This document shows positions 63,544 through 64,000 of a stretch of 64,000 nucleotides of DNA, piece after piece; the first letter of the stretch is position 1, and each line of letters opens with the position of its first letter. The notes under the pieces were generated by a model, which did not search any database, was not told the DNA's origin, and was given only the letters and a program-made list of their open reading frames with translations. Source of the DNA: Incumbomyces delicatus. Lineage: Eukaryota > Ascomycota > Eurotiomycetes > Chaetothyriales > Trichomeriaceae. Both the position numbers and the translations under genes were made by a program. The stretch is taken from positions 930,001 through 994,000 of the forward strand of contig JACJVS010000004.1 in assembly GCA_017655985.1 (NCBI GenBank). Reading direction: 5' to 3'.

Positions 63544-63547
63544 ATAT

Positions 63548-63560
63548 AGAGAGAGAGAGA
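63548..63560. repeat. GA microsatellite
   Basis: About six uninterrupted GA dinucleotides. Confidence 0.9.
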
Positions 63561-64000
63561 AATATTGAAAATTGTCTCCCCATACCGACGAAGAGAGAAC
63601 TTGTGTTACGGTTACCGTTTCCGTTACAGTTAGATAAACTGATACACTGATAATGGGAATCTGATCAATAACTGTCGCACAGCGCTAAATGCAAACCCAG
63701 TCGCAAGGATCTGACCTCATCTGCATACTCCTACTAAGTGATCCGATGTCGGCCCTCGAAGGTCAAATGCTCCGCGGCGTTTTAAGCGGCAGGGACCTAC
63801 TTTCGTTTGGAGATGATGGATCCAGCTTTCAGCGACCGAGGCATTGCCGCTGCACTGTCCTGCGTAGGTAGAGACAAGGTCACCGCCTGCACCATGTAAC
63901 CTGTAGTAGACGAGAATGAGCTGGTCGTCCTCGACGGCTACCACCAAAGCCGTAGCACAGTATTCCAGCATTTAAATGTAGCGTCCTTGAGTTTTGAGAT

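Larger units (their letters stand above)
62799..64000. other. Gene-free right end with degenerate tandem repeats
   Basis: Promoter of the type I membrane protein, then the tandem repeat block at 63078-63543 and a GA microsatellite. A minus-strand frame at 63717-63971 starts right after an in-frame stop and has no certain homology. Confidence 0.5.

Noticed and set aside
63717..63971. Minus-strand frame with LILVYYRLHG, faintly lectin-like
   Set aside because: An in-frame stop lies directly before its ATG, it is only 84 codons, and the likeness is too weak.
1..64000. tRNA, 5S rRNA and CRISPR arrays
   Set aside because: No cloverleaf with a GTTCRANNC box, no recognisable 5S sequence and no spaced direct repeats were found by eye.

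Overview
This window is nuclear DNA from a filamentous ascomycete (Pezizomycotina). The genes are intron-poor. The introns are 46-59 nt, start mostly GTRNGT, carry a CTAAC/CTGAC-like branch point and end in YAG. The gene set is typically fungal: ATG9, a 1,931-residue FKS glucan synthase, GH72 and GH17 wall enzymes, a Zn2Cys6 regulator and two NACHT-type NLRs. Class Eurotiomycetes or Dothideomycetes looks most likely, but I cannot settle it from sequence alone. Exon coordinates below were worked out by hand from splice signals and reading frames.

Layout. 1-0.9 kb: 3' end of ATG9. 1.5-5.6 kb: a five-exon NACHT/ankyrin NLR with an N-terminal amyloid-like motif and a 25-nt micro-exon that carries most of the P-loop. 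5.6-7.9 kb: no gene, but a perfectly bounded Tc1/mariner-type MITE. 7.9-9.4 kb: Zn2Cys6 regulator. 9.7-15.3 kb: a GH47 alpha-mannosidase and an LDB17/SPIN90-type Arp2/3 regulator. 16.6-32.7 kb: a wall and membrane block on the minus strand (GH17, sphingolipid LCB1, FKS1), then a GH72 glucanosyltransferase on plus, 3.5 kb from FKS1. 32.8-35.4 kb: a second NLR, tail-to-tail with the GH72 gene. 35.9-43.2 kb: housekeeping genes (MOG1, a SprT-like/GCNA protease, an ER DnaJ-TPR co-chaperone, a SAS2-type MYST acetyltransferase). 46-49.7 kb: a fungal protein of unknown role and prefoldin subunit 3. 51-52.8 kb: a secreted Ser/Thr-rich protein. 54.9-56.8 kb: a C2H2 regulator. 59-62.8 kb: a four-helix MARVEL-like protein, a SnoaL-like protein and a type I membrane protein. 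63.1-63.5 kb: three diverged tandem repeat copies.

How the genes fit together. The clearest functional grouping is beta-1,3-glucan metabolism: synthase, glucanosyltransferase and a GH17 glucanase-like enzyme within 16 kb, with the sphingolipid enzyme LCB1 between them. The clearest candidate for unusual biology is the pair of NLR receptors. Both have a short HET-s/HRAM-like signature ahead of the NACHT domain, and neither has a recognisable HeLo-type executor nearby, so any partner would be elsewhere in the genome. Several intergenic regions hold long exact palindromes built on GTAC or CTAG cores. One of these palindromes is the insertion target of the MITE.
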